64,000 nt of DNA from assembly GCA_028554755.1 (NCBI GenBank), contig JAPTOF010000004.1:1743501-1807500 (forward strand), written 5' to 3'. Made by a program: the position numbers and the translations under genes. The stretch is from Cordia subcordata (taxonomy: Eukaryota > Streptophyta > Magnoliopsida > Boraginales > Cordiaceae). Of the stretch, positions 11,338 to 22,474 are shown one piece after another; within the stretch, counting starts at the first letter, position 1, and every line of letters begins with the position of its first letter. The notes below the pieces were generated by a model. The model did no database searches. It saw nothing but the letters and a program-made list of their open reading frames with translations, and was not told the origin of the DNA.

Positions 11338-12517
11338 CTAGCATGTGACCCGCGCAATGCACGGGTTTTAATATAAATTTAATATTATCAATTTTATATA
11401 AATACTTTATTGGATGGATGAATTCAGAAATGGCTTAAACTGATTATTAGTTTGATTATAATTAAGTATAAAATAAGGTCTATTAGAGAATGAAGTGAGG
11501 TGAAAAGCGTTCAACAAACAAAAATTTTTCAAATATAGAGAAAAATTTATTAACTTGAAAAAAAGGAGAAAATAAAATGTTGATTGAAAGTGTGCAAGGG
11601 AAGCTTTTTTTTATTATTTCTTTTATTAAATACTTTATTATTCATGCCACATAGCAAAATATGGTGCATTATTATTTTAGTGTATGTTACAGATAAACAC
11701 AACTATTACCAAATTTGAATATATTTAATCGCCATTTAATTATAATATTTTTATCTAAAAATAACACTCAAAAACCTTTTATTTCTTTTTTTCCATATTA
11801 GATAATTTTTAATTGTACTTTCTCGATTTAAATATTTTGTTCGATTGCTAAAGATCTCCCATAAATAATTTAAATATTTTATTTAATTACTTGAGATTTC
11901 TTATAAAAATATTATTATATTAAAACTTACTAAAAATTAAATTTTAAAACATCTATTTACATTTTATCGTTGTAAAAGTTACCCATCAATAGTAACTAAA
12001 AATATTAAAGCAACCTATTCTTCCATTCACTCCAGCGGGTGTGCCCTGGTTAATCAAGAAATGTTTTAACCATTACAAGATTTATATATATATACACGTA
12101 GATTTGGATCATGATTTGTTTCCAAAGATATCAAAATCTTCCTTTTATCTCTCATGGCTGCTATGTACATATGCTCTATTAATGATAATAGTAATTCTCA
12201 TAAATATTGGTTTCATATACAATTATATTTGAAGTATTACAAATATATTTTACAATTTTAATTATTTTTAGTTTTCAATATTAACAATGGTCTAATGAGA
12301 GATCTTTACTAATTTAATAAAATATTTATATTATTTATCAGAGATATTTAATTATTAAATAAAATTTTAAATTAAAAAATTAGAAATTGATCTTGATGTG
12401 GAAAAAATAATAAAACATTTGTAATGCTACTTTGATATTAAAAATAATATTATCAATTGGTGATTAAATAGATTTAAAGTAGGTAATAATTGTACATATA
12501 TATAGAAGGTAGAGTAA

Positions 12518-12737
12518 GGGCTCGTTTGGATTGGCTTTTTTGAAAAGCTTTTTTTTAACATCTTTTGAAAAATAATTTTTTTTGATAAGCTGAAAATTCT
12601 GGTTTCTAAAAAAAGCTATATTTGAGTTTTTTTCAGAGTTTTAGTTTTTTTGAAAGTCAAATCAAATAGTTATTATAAATTTAATGTAACTTTTTTAAGG
12701 AAAAAAAAGTACTTTTTCTTGAAAAAAAACCAATCCT
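12518..12737. mobile_element. T/A-rich MITE-like element nested in the Helitron
   Basis: It starts GGGCTCGTTTGGATTGGC and ends in a degenerate AAAACCAATCC, with the same T-run then A-run pattern as the copies at 2777 and 21402. Confidence 0.55.
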
Positions 12738-12954
12738 AAATGTTTGTTGGATTGAAGAGATATGTGGCATATATCAAAAAAGCAAATACTTTCTTTATAT
12801 TTTATATATTGACAATTAAAATAAATTTTACGTAATAAATTTTTTGTTAAGCAGGAAAAAGGATTGGAGGTATAAGCAGGGTGTAATTAATGCAAGATTT
12901 ACGAAATAGTGGATTGTAATTTCTACTCAATACCCACAAAACTTCCCATTTTAG

Positions 12955-13610
12955 TATTTCGAGAGCGAAGAACTTGAATGGCTGCTTGACCTTTGAGAAA
13001 TTACATTAAAATTTAATTTAGGAATTCAAGATTGAAGGACTTGAATTACTTTTTGACCTTTGAATGAATTGCATCACGACTAATTTGACATGTTGAATTG
13101 GCATTAATTAAAATTAGTATTAATTAGGACTATTTTGAGGAATTCAGGATGGAAGGTTAAATTATTGCTTGTTACTGTTAATTTGACATGTTGATTTGAC
13201 ATTAATTAAAATTAATATTGATTAGGAATCAAAACCTATTTTAGGGATTCAAGATCCAAGAACTTGAATTATTACTTGACATTTGAGTGAATTATTTTAC
13301 AACTAATTTGACTTGTTGATTTGGCATTAATTAAGATTAGCATTAATCGGAACTATATTTTAGGAATTCAAGATCGAAGATTGAATTATTGCTTGATATA
13401 TGAGCTGAATTACATTACCATTAATTAATTTGACATGTTGATTTTGGCATTAATTAAAATTAATATTGATTGAGAATCAAAACATATTCTAGGAATTCAA
13501 CATCCCAGAACTTAAATTATCGCTTGACATTTGAGCGAATTTTATTGCGACTAATTGGCCATGTCGATTCGCTATTAATTAAAATTCGTATTAATTAAGA
13601 ATTAAAAATA
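12955..13610. repeat. about five tandem repeats of 110-120 bp inside the Helitron
   Basis: Each unit carries GAATTCAAGAT, a GAAGAACTTGAATTA-like segment, a GCTTGACATTTGAG-like segment, AATTTGACATGTTGAT and GGCATTAATTAAAATTA. Units differ by many substitutions. Tandem arrays of this kind are common inside non-autonomous Helitrons. Confidence 0.75.
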
Positions 13611-13987
13611 AATATTTTCGATAATAATTTTTTGTTAAACTTAAAATAATATTCATTTAAATTAAAAAAGTTAAATACTTTGTTAGAGGCTTAAAAACAG
13701 GTCACATCACAAATATTTAAAAGGCACGTATGTCTTTTATTATATAGAAAGAGATATAGACGCGAACTGTTGCGAGTTTACAACTGTACGCAGGTAATGC
13801 AGCACTTAAAAAACTTTTGTCAGAATGATTTATTCACGGCAAATAAATTGTAGTTTCATGAAAAGGGTTAATGTAAACCCTAGCATTGTAATCAAATGAG
13901 TTGAAATTCAAGAAGCATCTCTAGCTTGTTGCTGCTGCAATCTCTTGGAAGCAGACTCGAAGCCTTATTTTTCATTTTGCTCTCACA

Positions 13988-15074
13988 ATGGCCTACCCTT
14001 CATCAGCAACCCCCAAGGTATTTTTCTGCTTCAGCTATTGAGATAAGCTGCATGTTTGACGGTGTTTATTTGGGCACTTATAAACACGCTTAATTGGGTA
14101 CTTATAAGCACTAAAACAAAAAAATAATCTCTCACAACTTTTTATAAAAGTATTTACAAACACCCAAAATAATCACGGTATAACAGGCACTTAGTTTAGT
14201 CTGCCAATGCCGTGTAATCAGTGAATTGATTTCTTTATTGACATGAAAACCGGTGGCTCTTATTATTTGATTTTCTTGAACCAGACGTGCGTTCTAAGGG
14301 TCAATTTCCATGGCCCAGCATGTGAAAAGAAGGTGCACAAGCTACTCAGGAAAATCAATGGTAATTCTTATAATATCAAAGTATTCTAATTTTTGAACTT
14401 TTGTTTTCCCATTCACCAAATTAATAGAACTTTTATCAGGGGTGTCCTCGATTATGATCAATGGGGAGAATGGAAGAGTGAGTGTTTCGGGCATGATCGA
14501 GCCGTGCACACTCATAATCGCCCTGGAGAAAATAGGGAAAAAAGCAGAGCTTCTGTGGGAGGATTCTGCACCCATCAACTACGCAACCCCATTCATGCAC
14601 CAGGCTTCACAAGCCCAAGCCATTGACCCAGAAGATTGGCAGCAATACTCCCAAAACGAACATGTGAAGCAAGTCAAATTCACCAAATGCGTGAAAGTAA
14701 AGTTCAAGGATCATGAAGATGAATTTACAACCCACAAAAGAAGCACCATAAACATCGACATTGATGATGCTCATGGACCCAAAAAGCATCATCATCATCA
14801 TCATCATGCTTCCTCTTCTGATTGTCATCAGGGCTCACATCATGGTCATGCTACTGAGAAAAATGGCAGTTTTGATCATTTTCATGGAGAGAATTTGAAC
14901 AGTGATGGCTTTGCAAGGCCACACAGGTGTGGTGGTCCTCCAGGGCCACCTCCTCCTGTATCAGGACATCAATATTCACCATGTCCTCAACAATATTCAT
15001 CACCGCCATTTTTTGATCACTCGTACCCTGGTTTCTTTAGCGATGATAATCCACATGGCTGCACTTTGATGTAA
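13988..15074 (+). CDS. heavy metal-associated isoprenylated plant protein (HIPP), 246 aa
   Basis: Three exons join in frame: 13988-14017, 14285-14360 and 14440-15074, with GT-AG junctions. Residues 11-75 form a heavy metal-associated (HMA) domain (TCVLRVNFHGPACEKKVHKL, then GVSSIMINGENGRVSVSGM). A linker follows with a seven-His run at 152-158 and more His-rich sequence, then a Pro-rich tail and the C-terminal CaaX box CTLM, predicted to be farnesylated and to anchor the protein to membranes. HIPPs bind metal ions or partner proteins. The usual CxxC metal site is changed: its first Cys is Gly20 (GPAC), so metal binding through the HMA domain is doubtful while the His tract could take over. 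No close paralogue is seen nearby. Confidence 0.9.
14056..14197. mobile_element. possible MITE remnant in HIPP intron 1
   Basis: The segment GGTGTTTATTTGGGCACTTA near its left end and a weakly inverted CCCAAAATAATCACGG near its right end recall the outer MITE at 21326-22149. The match is loose. Confidence 0.3.
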
Positions 15075-17685
15075 AGATTGATGGATTAATGCAGATTTAC
15101 TATGTCTCCAAAAGAATTATTTCTCGGCTTATTAAGTTTTCAGTCTTGACTTTTCACGTTTGAATTTGTGCTGGACAATTGAGCATTTAGTGCGGGATGC
15201 AAGTGACTTTCTTTAGGAGGCTGGTTCATGTTGTGTCTCTTACGTAGAGTGTTAATAGGGTTGCTGATTAGTTGGTAAGGGACATTCGTGACTCACTACC
15301 CTAAATTGAGTTGTTATCCATCCTTTAAGTTTATTTAGTGTATTAAATTGTGTATCTATATTGACTAGTGTTCAATTTTTGATAAAAATTTCATGCATAT
15401 TCCTTGACTATGTAAAAACAATTAATGCATCAACCATTATAAGTTCAGTGACATCAAAACCTTGTAGAATTAGAAGTGATCATGATTTTAGATGCATGAC
15501 AAGCGTTTTTCTTTTAAGTTTTTGTCTGGTATTTGTAATTTCATTATTAGAAAGCTAGTTTCTCCATACCATTGTTTTCAATGATATCGTAATGAACATT
15601 GAAATGTTCCATTGAAAGATCAAATATCCAATTTGAAGAGAGCAGGCCAATTCTAAGACATGATTATCCCTTAGTTTGCCTTTTTCTCCATATCAGCTTT
15701 TTGGGGCATAGCAACGTTATGGAGAAATCACAATGGCCATAGTACATTTTAGCTTTCTTAAAAAAACAAAATTAAGAAATTATATAAAAGAAAGTATTTT
15801 TAGAAAAAGTTAACTCAAATGCACCTTTAGTCTATTAACTTTTCTTCTCTTCAAATTTGTTTGAATCCAGGGAAAAAAATGACCAAAAAAGAAAAGAATA
15901 GATTCATCGTTCATAATGAAAGGGAGGATTAAATCTTGTTTAGATTGAAGAAAGTTTAAAATATATATATAAAAAAATACTGAGTTCTTTTTTGTCTTTT
16001 TTTTTTTAGATTAGAGAAAATTTGAGAGGAAGTGATGAATTTTATATTCAAGCTGATCCATTCAATATCTTGCTTTAATTATTTCCCAAGCTAAATAAGG
16101 GAAGGGCTTCCCGTGCACGGGCCAACGGACTGTTGGTCTCGATCCATATGGTAGTGTAAGAGTTTGGCTTGGCTTGATACAAGCTTCTTCTGATTCTTTT
16201 TCTTTTTCTTGTGAAATTTATGGTAATGTTAATAAAATTCAAAATTTATTAAATCTCACTAAGATTATCCAGATTATAATAATAATCAGGTAAGCTATGC
16301 TTCTTATGATTATAAAATCCTTAAAATTATATCATAATTCGTTGTGCATCAAAATAACACTATTCTCCTTCTTGTTGAGCTTTTATTTGGCGATTGTAAA
16401 TAAATGATTAGGAATAGAATCATAAAAGGCTCTTTTTTGTTAAAACAATTGAATTTGACCATCAAATAACATTTCATTTATAATATTCCAATTACTTTAA
16501 AAAAGTGGCAAATAATTATTTTACACAATAAGAGTTGGGTTTTAATGTTATGTTTGTTATATGCTTAAAAGGAATTTTAAATATGAAAAGTATATAATTT
16601 TATATATTTTTTAGATTTAAGATTTTAGATAAGTATAAAATAAACATAGCATGAGTTTTATTAATGTAGATTTTTTTAAAAAAATATCGGAGTAAACTAT
16701 AATAAATTTTATTTGTTGGTCAAAGTGTAATTATAAAGTAAATACTCTTTTTAACTTTGTCCCTATCTATTAGTCTATTTTAATAGAAAACAGATAAAAT
16801 GTTGAAAATAAAATATAATTAATAAATTAATAATTAATTGCATCAAAAGATAATTAAATGACTAAGAGGGCGTTTGGATTGACTTATCGTATTTGAAGGA
16901 CCTTTGGTTTCAAGCGGCCTTTTTTTTTTTCCCAATCTTTAAGTAGCTACATGTTTTAATAAGTTGTAGCTATATAAATAGTTATTTACATGTTTGGTTA
17001 AAGCGAATTGAAAAAATAACTTGTATTGTCAAGATAATTATTAAGAACATGAAAATAGAATTTAGTTAAAACACAATAAAAAATATAGTTATATATTGAA
17101 TTTTAAAAGTATATCATCAAAATGTTATAATCTAATAATTTAATTTATATTATACATAATATAAGTATACAATAATCATTAAATAAGATATAGTAATAAA
17201 AATAAAAAGGTAACTATAAGATAAAAGAATAAAGATATTTTAGTAATAAAGATAAAAAGGTAAAGATAAAATAATAAATGATTTGGTCAAATTTTTTTCC
17301 CAAAGTATTTAAAACTATAAAAAAAACAAAAAATTGAGAATATAAATTTTTTAATTTTTTGTTTAAAACTACTTACAAAATATTTTCTTTAAAACAAATA
17401 CGTATACTAATTTAAGTTGAATTTTAAGCAAAACCAAACCAAATATATTCTAAAAGAGGACTCGAAAAACATTTTAGGTGACCTCTATTTTATTTATTTA
17501 TTTATTTATTTATTTTTAAAAAGGTAAAGTCAAACGAGTCAAAAGTAACAATACGACACCGTTACGCTCTGGTGAGAAGAGCGGGTTAGTATAAGCCCGA
17601 CTCTGCCCTAAAACCCTCTTCTCCGCACAGGCCTTTCGCTTCTGCTAAGCCCTAACTCCCGTCATCTCCCGAACTACAAACAAAG
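15075..17685. other. AT-rich intergenic region
   Basis: No gene is recognised. A segment beginning GGGCGTTTGGATTGACT at 16867 resembles the T-rich MITE family, and its right end may lie near 17455. A short TTTA microsatellite is at 17488-17515. The last 120 bases are the SmD1 promoter and leader. Confidence 0.45.
17600..17665 (+). promoter_or_regulatory. pyrimidine/AACCCT-type leader of SmD1
   Basis: CCCTAAAACCCTC and AAGCCCTAACTCCC lie 20-85 bases upstream of the SmD1 start codon. Such AACCCT (telo-box-like) and pyrimidine-rich motifs are common near the start of plant genes for translation and RNP proteins. Confidence 0.45.
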
Positions 17686-20186
17686 ATGAAGCTCGTCAGG
17701 TTTGTTTTTCCCTACATTTTTTCTTTTTCTCTACATTTTTCTAATTTATCACACTTAATTTTTATTCTTTTCGCCATTTTCAGCGTTAATTTTGTCATTA
17801 TATCTTAAGCTTCATTAGCTGCCGTTACTTTACTGTTAAAAAATTTTCAATATTTTGTGCATCTGCAGGTTTTTGATGAAGTTGAACAACGAGACCGTCT
17901 CGATTGAGCTCAAAAACGGCACCGTTGTTCACGGTACAATTACAGGTAAAGCTCTCTCTTATACACACGCACAAATACGTACATATTTACACACATGAGT
18001 TTGTAGATTTTAGAATTTTCAGTTACTACTTCAGCTTTGTGCTCTAGGCTGGGGTTTATGAAATACATCTTTGGCTTTTTAAATCAATGCTTTAGTTAAG
18101 AAAGCATTAATATATCATAAAATGTGCAGAATATTTCCTGTCTTTTCGTTTTCTGGCTTTCCTTTGTAATACTAAAACATTGGATGGAATTTTCTTGCAT
18201 TTTTGTGATCGGCTAGTTTTTAACTATAGGTATGTCCTGCTACGAAATGATCATGTAACATCGCGGTTTGGAGAAATGTAGTTCTGTTTGCTAATTATTG
18301 TCAATGCAATGTAGTATATTTCCAGTGTGCTTGATCTCCTTGGCAGAAATTCCTAAGCTGTGATCTGTGGTAGCAAACTAAGAGTGAATAGCAAACCTTT
18401 TGGATGAATACAATTTTCCGAGGCTATGGCTTGCTTTTAACTATGTTTTATCGTGGAGGCTACTTATTTCCAAATGCCCTTTCCGTAGTGTGCAGCACAT
18501 CTTATGGTTCTAACCCATAAATATCCATTTTTGTTCAGTCTTAGCTAGTGCATGGTATGTTTTAGTCATTTGCTTTGGTACTGTGATGATCTTGTGAATA
18601 GACCAGACTTTCTTTCAATCTGCATTCTCTGGCTTTCTAGACAAAATGGACGTTACAATTTTGTATGGTTTACGAGGCTTCTTCCTGGAGCGCAGGAATT
18701 TTATTTAGCATATGACGCTTTGCTCTGCCAAAAACATCTTGTGTATATAGACTAAGTGTACACGTCTTCTAAGTAATAATACGAGTTCCCCTTTTCCCTC
18801 TTCGGGGTAAGCGATATCCTAAAGTATCATAGTCGTAGCTATGCATTATGTAGCTTTTGCTGCTGCTGAATCTTGATTGACTCAGAAATGCATAAAGCCT
18901 TTTATCCCCATTTATTGAATATCCTGCATGAAGTGGTATATGCAACTTGGATGAAGCAAACTTTATTAGCAGTTTGTAATCAGGGATCTGTAACTTTAAA
19001 CCTATAAGCCTGCAATTTGTAGGATTTGGTCTTAGAACTTATTGTGCAACATCAGAAAACCAAGTAACATTAGGACATTGAACATGTAGTCCTTGAATGT
19101 CATCTTTGAATTATTTGCGAAACTTGGAGGTTGACTGGACCAAGGAGATTTGATCACTGAGCTCACTATTAGATAACCTTGTTTTTGTGCCAAGAATAGC
19201 ACACTCTGAAGATTACTAATGTCATCTGATAATAGATTTGGCGTTTCTGTTTCCTATTAAACTCATGGAAAAAAAATTAATGAAGAGTAATGTTTCACAA
19301 CTGGATTGCCTTTTGATCTTTTCTTGAAGAAAATAGTATTTCGTGTAAGAGAAGGAATAAAGTTCGGATGGCAAAGGATGCATGTCTTAACTATTTGTCC
19401 AAAAGATAATATTTCTTTTTATCTGATGAACTATTTCTCTTCATGAACATGAGTATAATGAAGGCTACCCCAGGAGAGGGACATAATGGGTGGTGTGGGG
19501 AAGATACAAGAAGTGAATGCTCAACGGTAGTTGTTTAGATTGGTAGAGACTCTATTTTCACATCAACTTGGTCGGCAGCTCTGCACAATTATGGTTGAAT
19601 CAATGATTTTTATACATAATAGTTATTCAAATGAAATTCAATTTGGATAAGAGAAGAATTCTTTTATCAGTTATTGATGAACTCATGCTTTCTTATACTG
19701 AACTTTTTGTCCTAAATATGCGATCAAAGAAAATGTGCATTTTGTTCAGTTGTCTGTTGCAATCCATACCATACTTGGTTGATGGAGGTTTGTTGTTGGC
19801 TTTCTTTAGGTGTGGATGTAAGCATGAACACACACTTGAAGACTGTAAAGCTTACTTTGAAGGGAAAGAATCCGGTAACTCTAGATCACCTGAGTGTAAG
19901 GGGAAACAACATCCGCTATTATATTCTTCCTGACAGCTTAAACCTTGAGACTTTGTTGGTGGAAGAGACACCTAGGGTGAAGCCTAAGAAGCCAACTGCT
20001 GGTATGGTGATATTTTCCTGGCTCCTATTATTTCTTATAGATGTGCTTCTCTACATAAATAATCCTGCTTCTGTGTCATTGCCTTCAGCAACATCTAACA
20101 TTTTCCTTTTTCCTATTTATTCAGGGAGGCCTGTGGGCCGAGGCCGGGGACGTGGACGTGGTCGTGGGCGTGGTCGCGGCCGCTAA
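17686..20186 (+). CDS. SMD1: small nuclear ribonucleoprotein SmD1, 114 aa
   Basis: Four exons join in frame: 17686-17699, 17869-17945, 19810-20001 and 20125-20186. The product starts [20 protein letters not shown], contains the Sm1 motif (about 14-45, with [11 protein letters not shown]) and the Sm2 motif (about 56-70, [13 protein letters not shown]), and ends in a Gly-Arg repeat tail (95-114), the target of symmetric arginine dimethylation in this family. SmD1 is one of seven Sm proteins in the ring on U1, U2, U4 and U5 snRNAs in the spliceosome. Length and sequence match plant SmD1 throughout, so the gene looks intact. The first exon carries only 14 coding bases and intron 2 is 1864 bp. No snoRNA was recognised in the introns. 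Confidence 0.97.
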
Positions 20187-21325
20187 ATATATCCCAGTGC
20201 TTACAATTTTTTTATTTCACCTTGTTATGTAAACATCTGTATTGACGAATATTTCGATCCGTTTTAGGACTGATCTTGCAATGACACGTCGTGTACTACC
20301 TTTTGGAATTAAATGTGCCGTCTTAGAGGTTTATGTTGAAATCATTTCTGTTACATATACTTGGTTCAAAGTGATTAAGTGATGCTTATATTAGAGCATT
20401 CAAACCATAGACTGATTGAGTTGCTATCGTATTGCTTTCGTATAGGAACCATTTCTTATTCTGCTGTCTTTCATGATGACCATATCTTAGTTGGTCTGTC
20501 ATGTTCTTAGTCGAGTATTACATGTCATTGATATCGTAGTGATCGGTTGAAAAAGATACAACTTGTTTGAAGTTCAAGCCTACAACTTTGCTCTATCAAT
20601 AACCGAGTTGGACTTGGGGCTTCACAAGAGATTTGTCTTTTTTATTGATTTGTACGGATTGGATCAAAAACAATTCTTGAATAGGAGATCGTGGCCATTT
20701 CAGGGCGCAAATTAGTGTAACTAATAGATCATTCTTTGTTGGGAAACTTTCAAAGCTTGTGAATTGGTAGGACCACAACTAATCTAGAAGGCAATGACTT
20801 CTTGATTCCTTATGGTTTAAGTTCTGCTTTGCTAGGAGAATTTTTGCAAGTAGACAATGACACTTCCTTCAATGCCAAGGTTTCCAAGAAATTAAGGGCT
20901 TGCTTGGATTTATTTATTTTTCAATAAAAAGCAATTTTTTAAAAAAAAGAACAGTCTTTTTACAATAAATATTTAATTTTTTAAAGAAAAATTAAAACTC
21001 TAAAAAGAAAGAAGCCTGAATATAGCTTTCTTCAAAAATTAAGTATTTTTTCAATAAAATTGTTAAAAATTACTTTTAAAAGAAAGTCAATTTAAACGAA
21101 TTCCAAATCAAACTAAACACATTCTTATCTCATTAAGTGACCTTGGATATTTAAATAATCTTATCTTGGTAGTGTTTTTTCAGAATGAAAAGTATCCATG
21201 AATAGCCAAACAATCTTGACCGACAAATTAGCTGCGATTGCTTCACATTGGATCTTGAGAGCTTATTAATCGAGCCCATATCTTGTGCACCCTTGTTTGT
21301 TGCACAAGTTTACACAACACTAAAC
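20187..21325. other. SmD1 3' flank and AT-rich spacer
   Basis: The first few hundred bases are probably the SmD1 3' UTR and terminator. No coding gene is recognised. A T-rich MITE-like copy lies at 20896-21102. Confidence 0.5.
20896..21102. mobile_element. T/A-rich MITE-like element
   Basis: It begins GGGCTTGCTTGGATTTATT and ends near AAGTCAATTTAAACGAATTCC, with T-runs then A-runs, as in the other family members in the window. Confidence 0.5.
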
Positions 21326-21401
21326 GAGTGTTTGGCTTTGCTTATTTTGGTGCTTATAAACATTTAGAAAAAAGTATATTTTTACATATTTTTTTATTAT
21401 A

Positions 21402-21606
21402 GGCTCGTTTGGATTGACTTTTTTAAAAGTACTTTTTTAACAACTCTTGAAAAACAGCTTTTTTTGAAAAGTTGAAAATTCTAACTTCTTAAAAAAGCTA
21501 TATTGAGCTTTTTTTAGTGTTTCAGCTTTTTTGAAAACCAAATCAAATAATTATTGAAAATTTAGTGTAACTTTTTCATGAAAAAAAAATCAATCCAAAC
21601 AGACCC
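21402..21606. mobile_element. T/A-rich MITE nested in the outer MITE
   Basis: The ends GGCTCGTTTGGATTGACTTT and, at the right, ATCAATCCAAACAGACCC are inverted. This is the best-preserved copy of the family in the window. Confidence 0.75.
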
Positions 21607-21612
21607 TATTTA

Positions 21613-22106
21613 GGCCAACTCCAACAAATCCACTAAAACACAAAAATCCTCATATTTAGGGGTGTTGTTAATAGCAAAGTGTTCCAACAACTCCGCTATC
21701 CCATCTCCAAAATTTTAGATTTTTTCCAAACCCCAAAACAAAACACTTATATATAGAGTTTTTTTTTCATCCCTCAAAGCCAAACTCCAAATCCCATCCC
21801 TCATCCCAAAATTTTAGGTTTTTTCCCCACCTCAAAACAAAACACTTATATATAGGGGTTTTTTTTCATCCCTCAAAGCCAACCTCCAAATCCCATCCCC
21901 CATTCCCATAACTCTAAGACTGCAACATTATAAAATAGGGAAACTGTTAGAGTAAAACTGAAATTAGGATTTCCTAAACTGAAAGTTTGATAAAAGATAG
22001 GAGAATTGTTGGAATAAAATTAAAAATAAAAAATTCTAAAATATAAGAAAATGACCCAAATTACTTAAATTTTGGAAAAAAAATAATAGAGCTGTTAGAG
22101 ATAGCC
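21613..22106. mobile_element. second nested element with GGCCAACTCC-type ends
   Basis: The left end GGCCAACTCCAACAAATC and right end GAGCTGTTAGAGATAGCC are imperfect inverted repeats. Inside is a tandem duplication of about 105 bp (21690-21795 and 21796-21900) around CAAAACAAAACACTTATATATA. Confidence 0.6.
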
Positions 22107-22149
22107 TTAGATGTTTATAAACACCAAATAAGCAAAGCCAAACACCCTC

Positions 22150-22157
22150 TATATATT
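22150..22157 (+). promoter_or_regulatory. TATA box candidate of the OEP7-like gene
   Basis: TATATATT lies 105 bases before the start codon, leaving room for a 5' UTR of about 75 bases. It directly abuts the right end of the outer MITE, so promoter sequence upstream of it is transposon DNA. Confidence 0.45.
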
Positions 22158-22261
22158 AAGCTGGTCATGGGTCCTTATTTCCATCACTATTTTTACGCTT
22201 TTTTTTTGGCCCTTTAAATCCTTCACCGAAAACCCTAAAAAACCCTGTCCACTAACAAGCA

Positions 22262-22474
22262 ATGGCGAAGTCAAGCTCCTTGAAATCAGCGGCGGTGGTG
22301 TTCGGAGCATTGGCGTGTGGGTGGTTGACCATTGAGTTGGCCTTCAAGCCCTGGCTTGACAAGGCTCGTGCTGCGATTAATAAGTCTGACCCAGCTCGTG
22401 ATCCTGATGACGTTGATGACCAAATCGCCGGAAAATCGCCGGAGGACATCGACGATGGCGAGAAATCTCGCTGA
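22262..22474 (+). CDS. OEP7-like chloroplast outer envelope membrane protein, 70 aa
   Basis: This single-exon gene encodes a 70-residue protein with a short basic-polar start (MAKSSSLKS), one membrane segment (about 10-29, [18 protein letters not shown]) and a charged tail with [20 protein letters not shown]. That layout and the SDPARDPDD segment match the small OEP6/OEP7 family. Its members insert in the chloroplast outer envelope by an uncleaved N-terminal signal anchor, with the C-terminus in the cytosol. The molecular role of OEP7 beyond being a targeting model is not clear. The frame is intact, with an A at position -3 (AGCAATGGCG). An overlapping antisense frame is a shadow. Confidence 0.8.
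   Translation: MAKSSSLKSAAVVFGALACGWLTIELAFKPWLDKARAAINKSDPARDPDDVDDQIAGKSPEDIDDGEKSR

Larger units (their letters stand above)
11338..13754 (-). mobile_element. non-autonomous Helitron, 2417 bp
   Basis: Read on the minus strand, the element starts TCTCTTTCTATATAATAAAA after a host A (13755). It ends with a hairpin (ACCCGTGC, loop ATT, GCGCGGGT), then CACATG and the CTAG terminus followed by a host T (11337). These are the classic Helitron signs: 5' TC, subterminal hairpin, CTRR end and insertion between A and T. No Rep/helicase frame is present. The interior holds a T-rich MITE (12518-12737) and tandem repeats (12955-13610). Confidence 0.85.
21326..22149. mobile_element. outer MITE containing two further elements
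   Basis: The left end (GAGTGTTTGGCTTTGCTTAT, then TTGGTGCTTATAAACAT) and the right end read on the other strand (GGGTGTTTGGCTTTGCTTAT, then TTGGTGTTTATAAACAT) form an inverted repeat of about 38 bp. Two other elements lie inside. The right end abuts a TATATATT box 105 bp upstream of the OEP7-like gene. Confidence 0.8.

Noticed and set aside
14607..14828. Minus-strand frame with a Met run opposite the HIPP gene
   Set aside because: The Met run is the antisense of the His tract (CAT repeats), so it is a shadow of the real gene.
17946..19809. snoRNA or miRNA in the large SmD1 intron
   Set aside because: A GTGATGA near 18581 resembles a C box, but no properly spaced D box with a closing stem was found.
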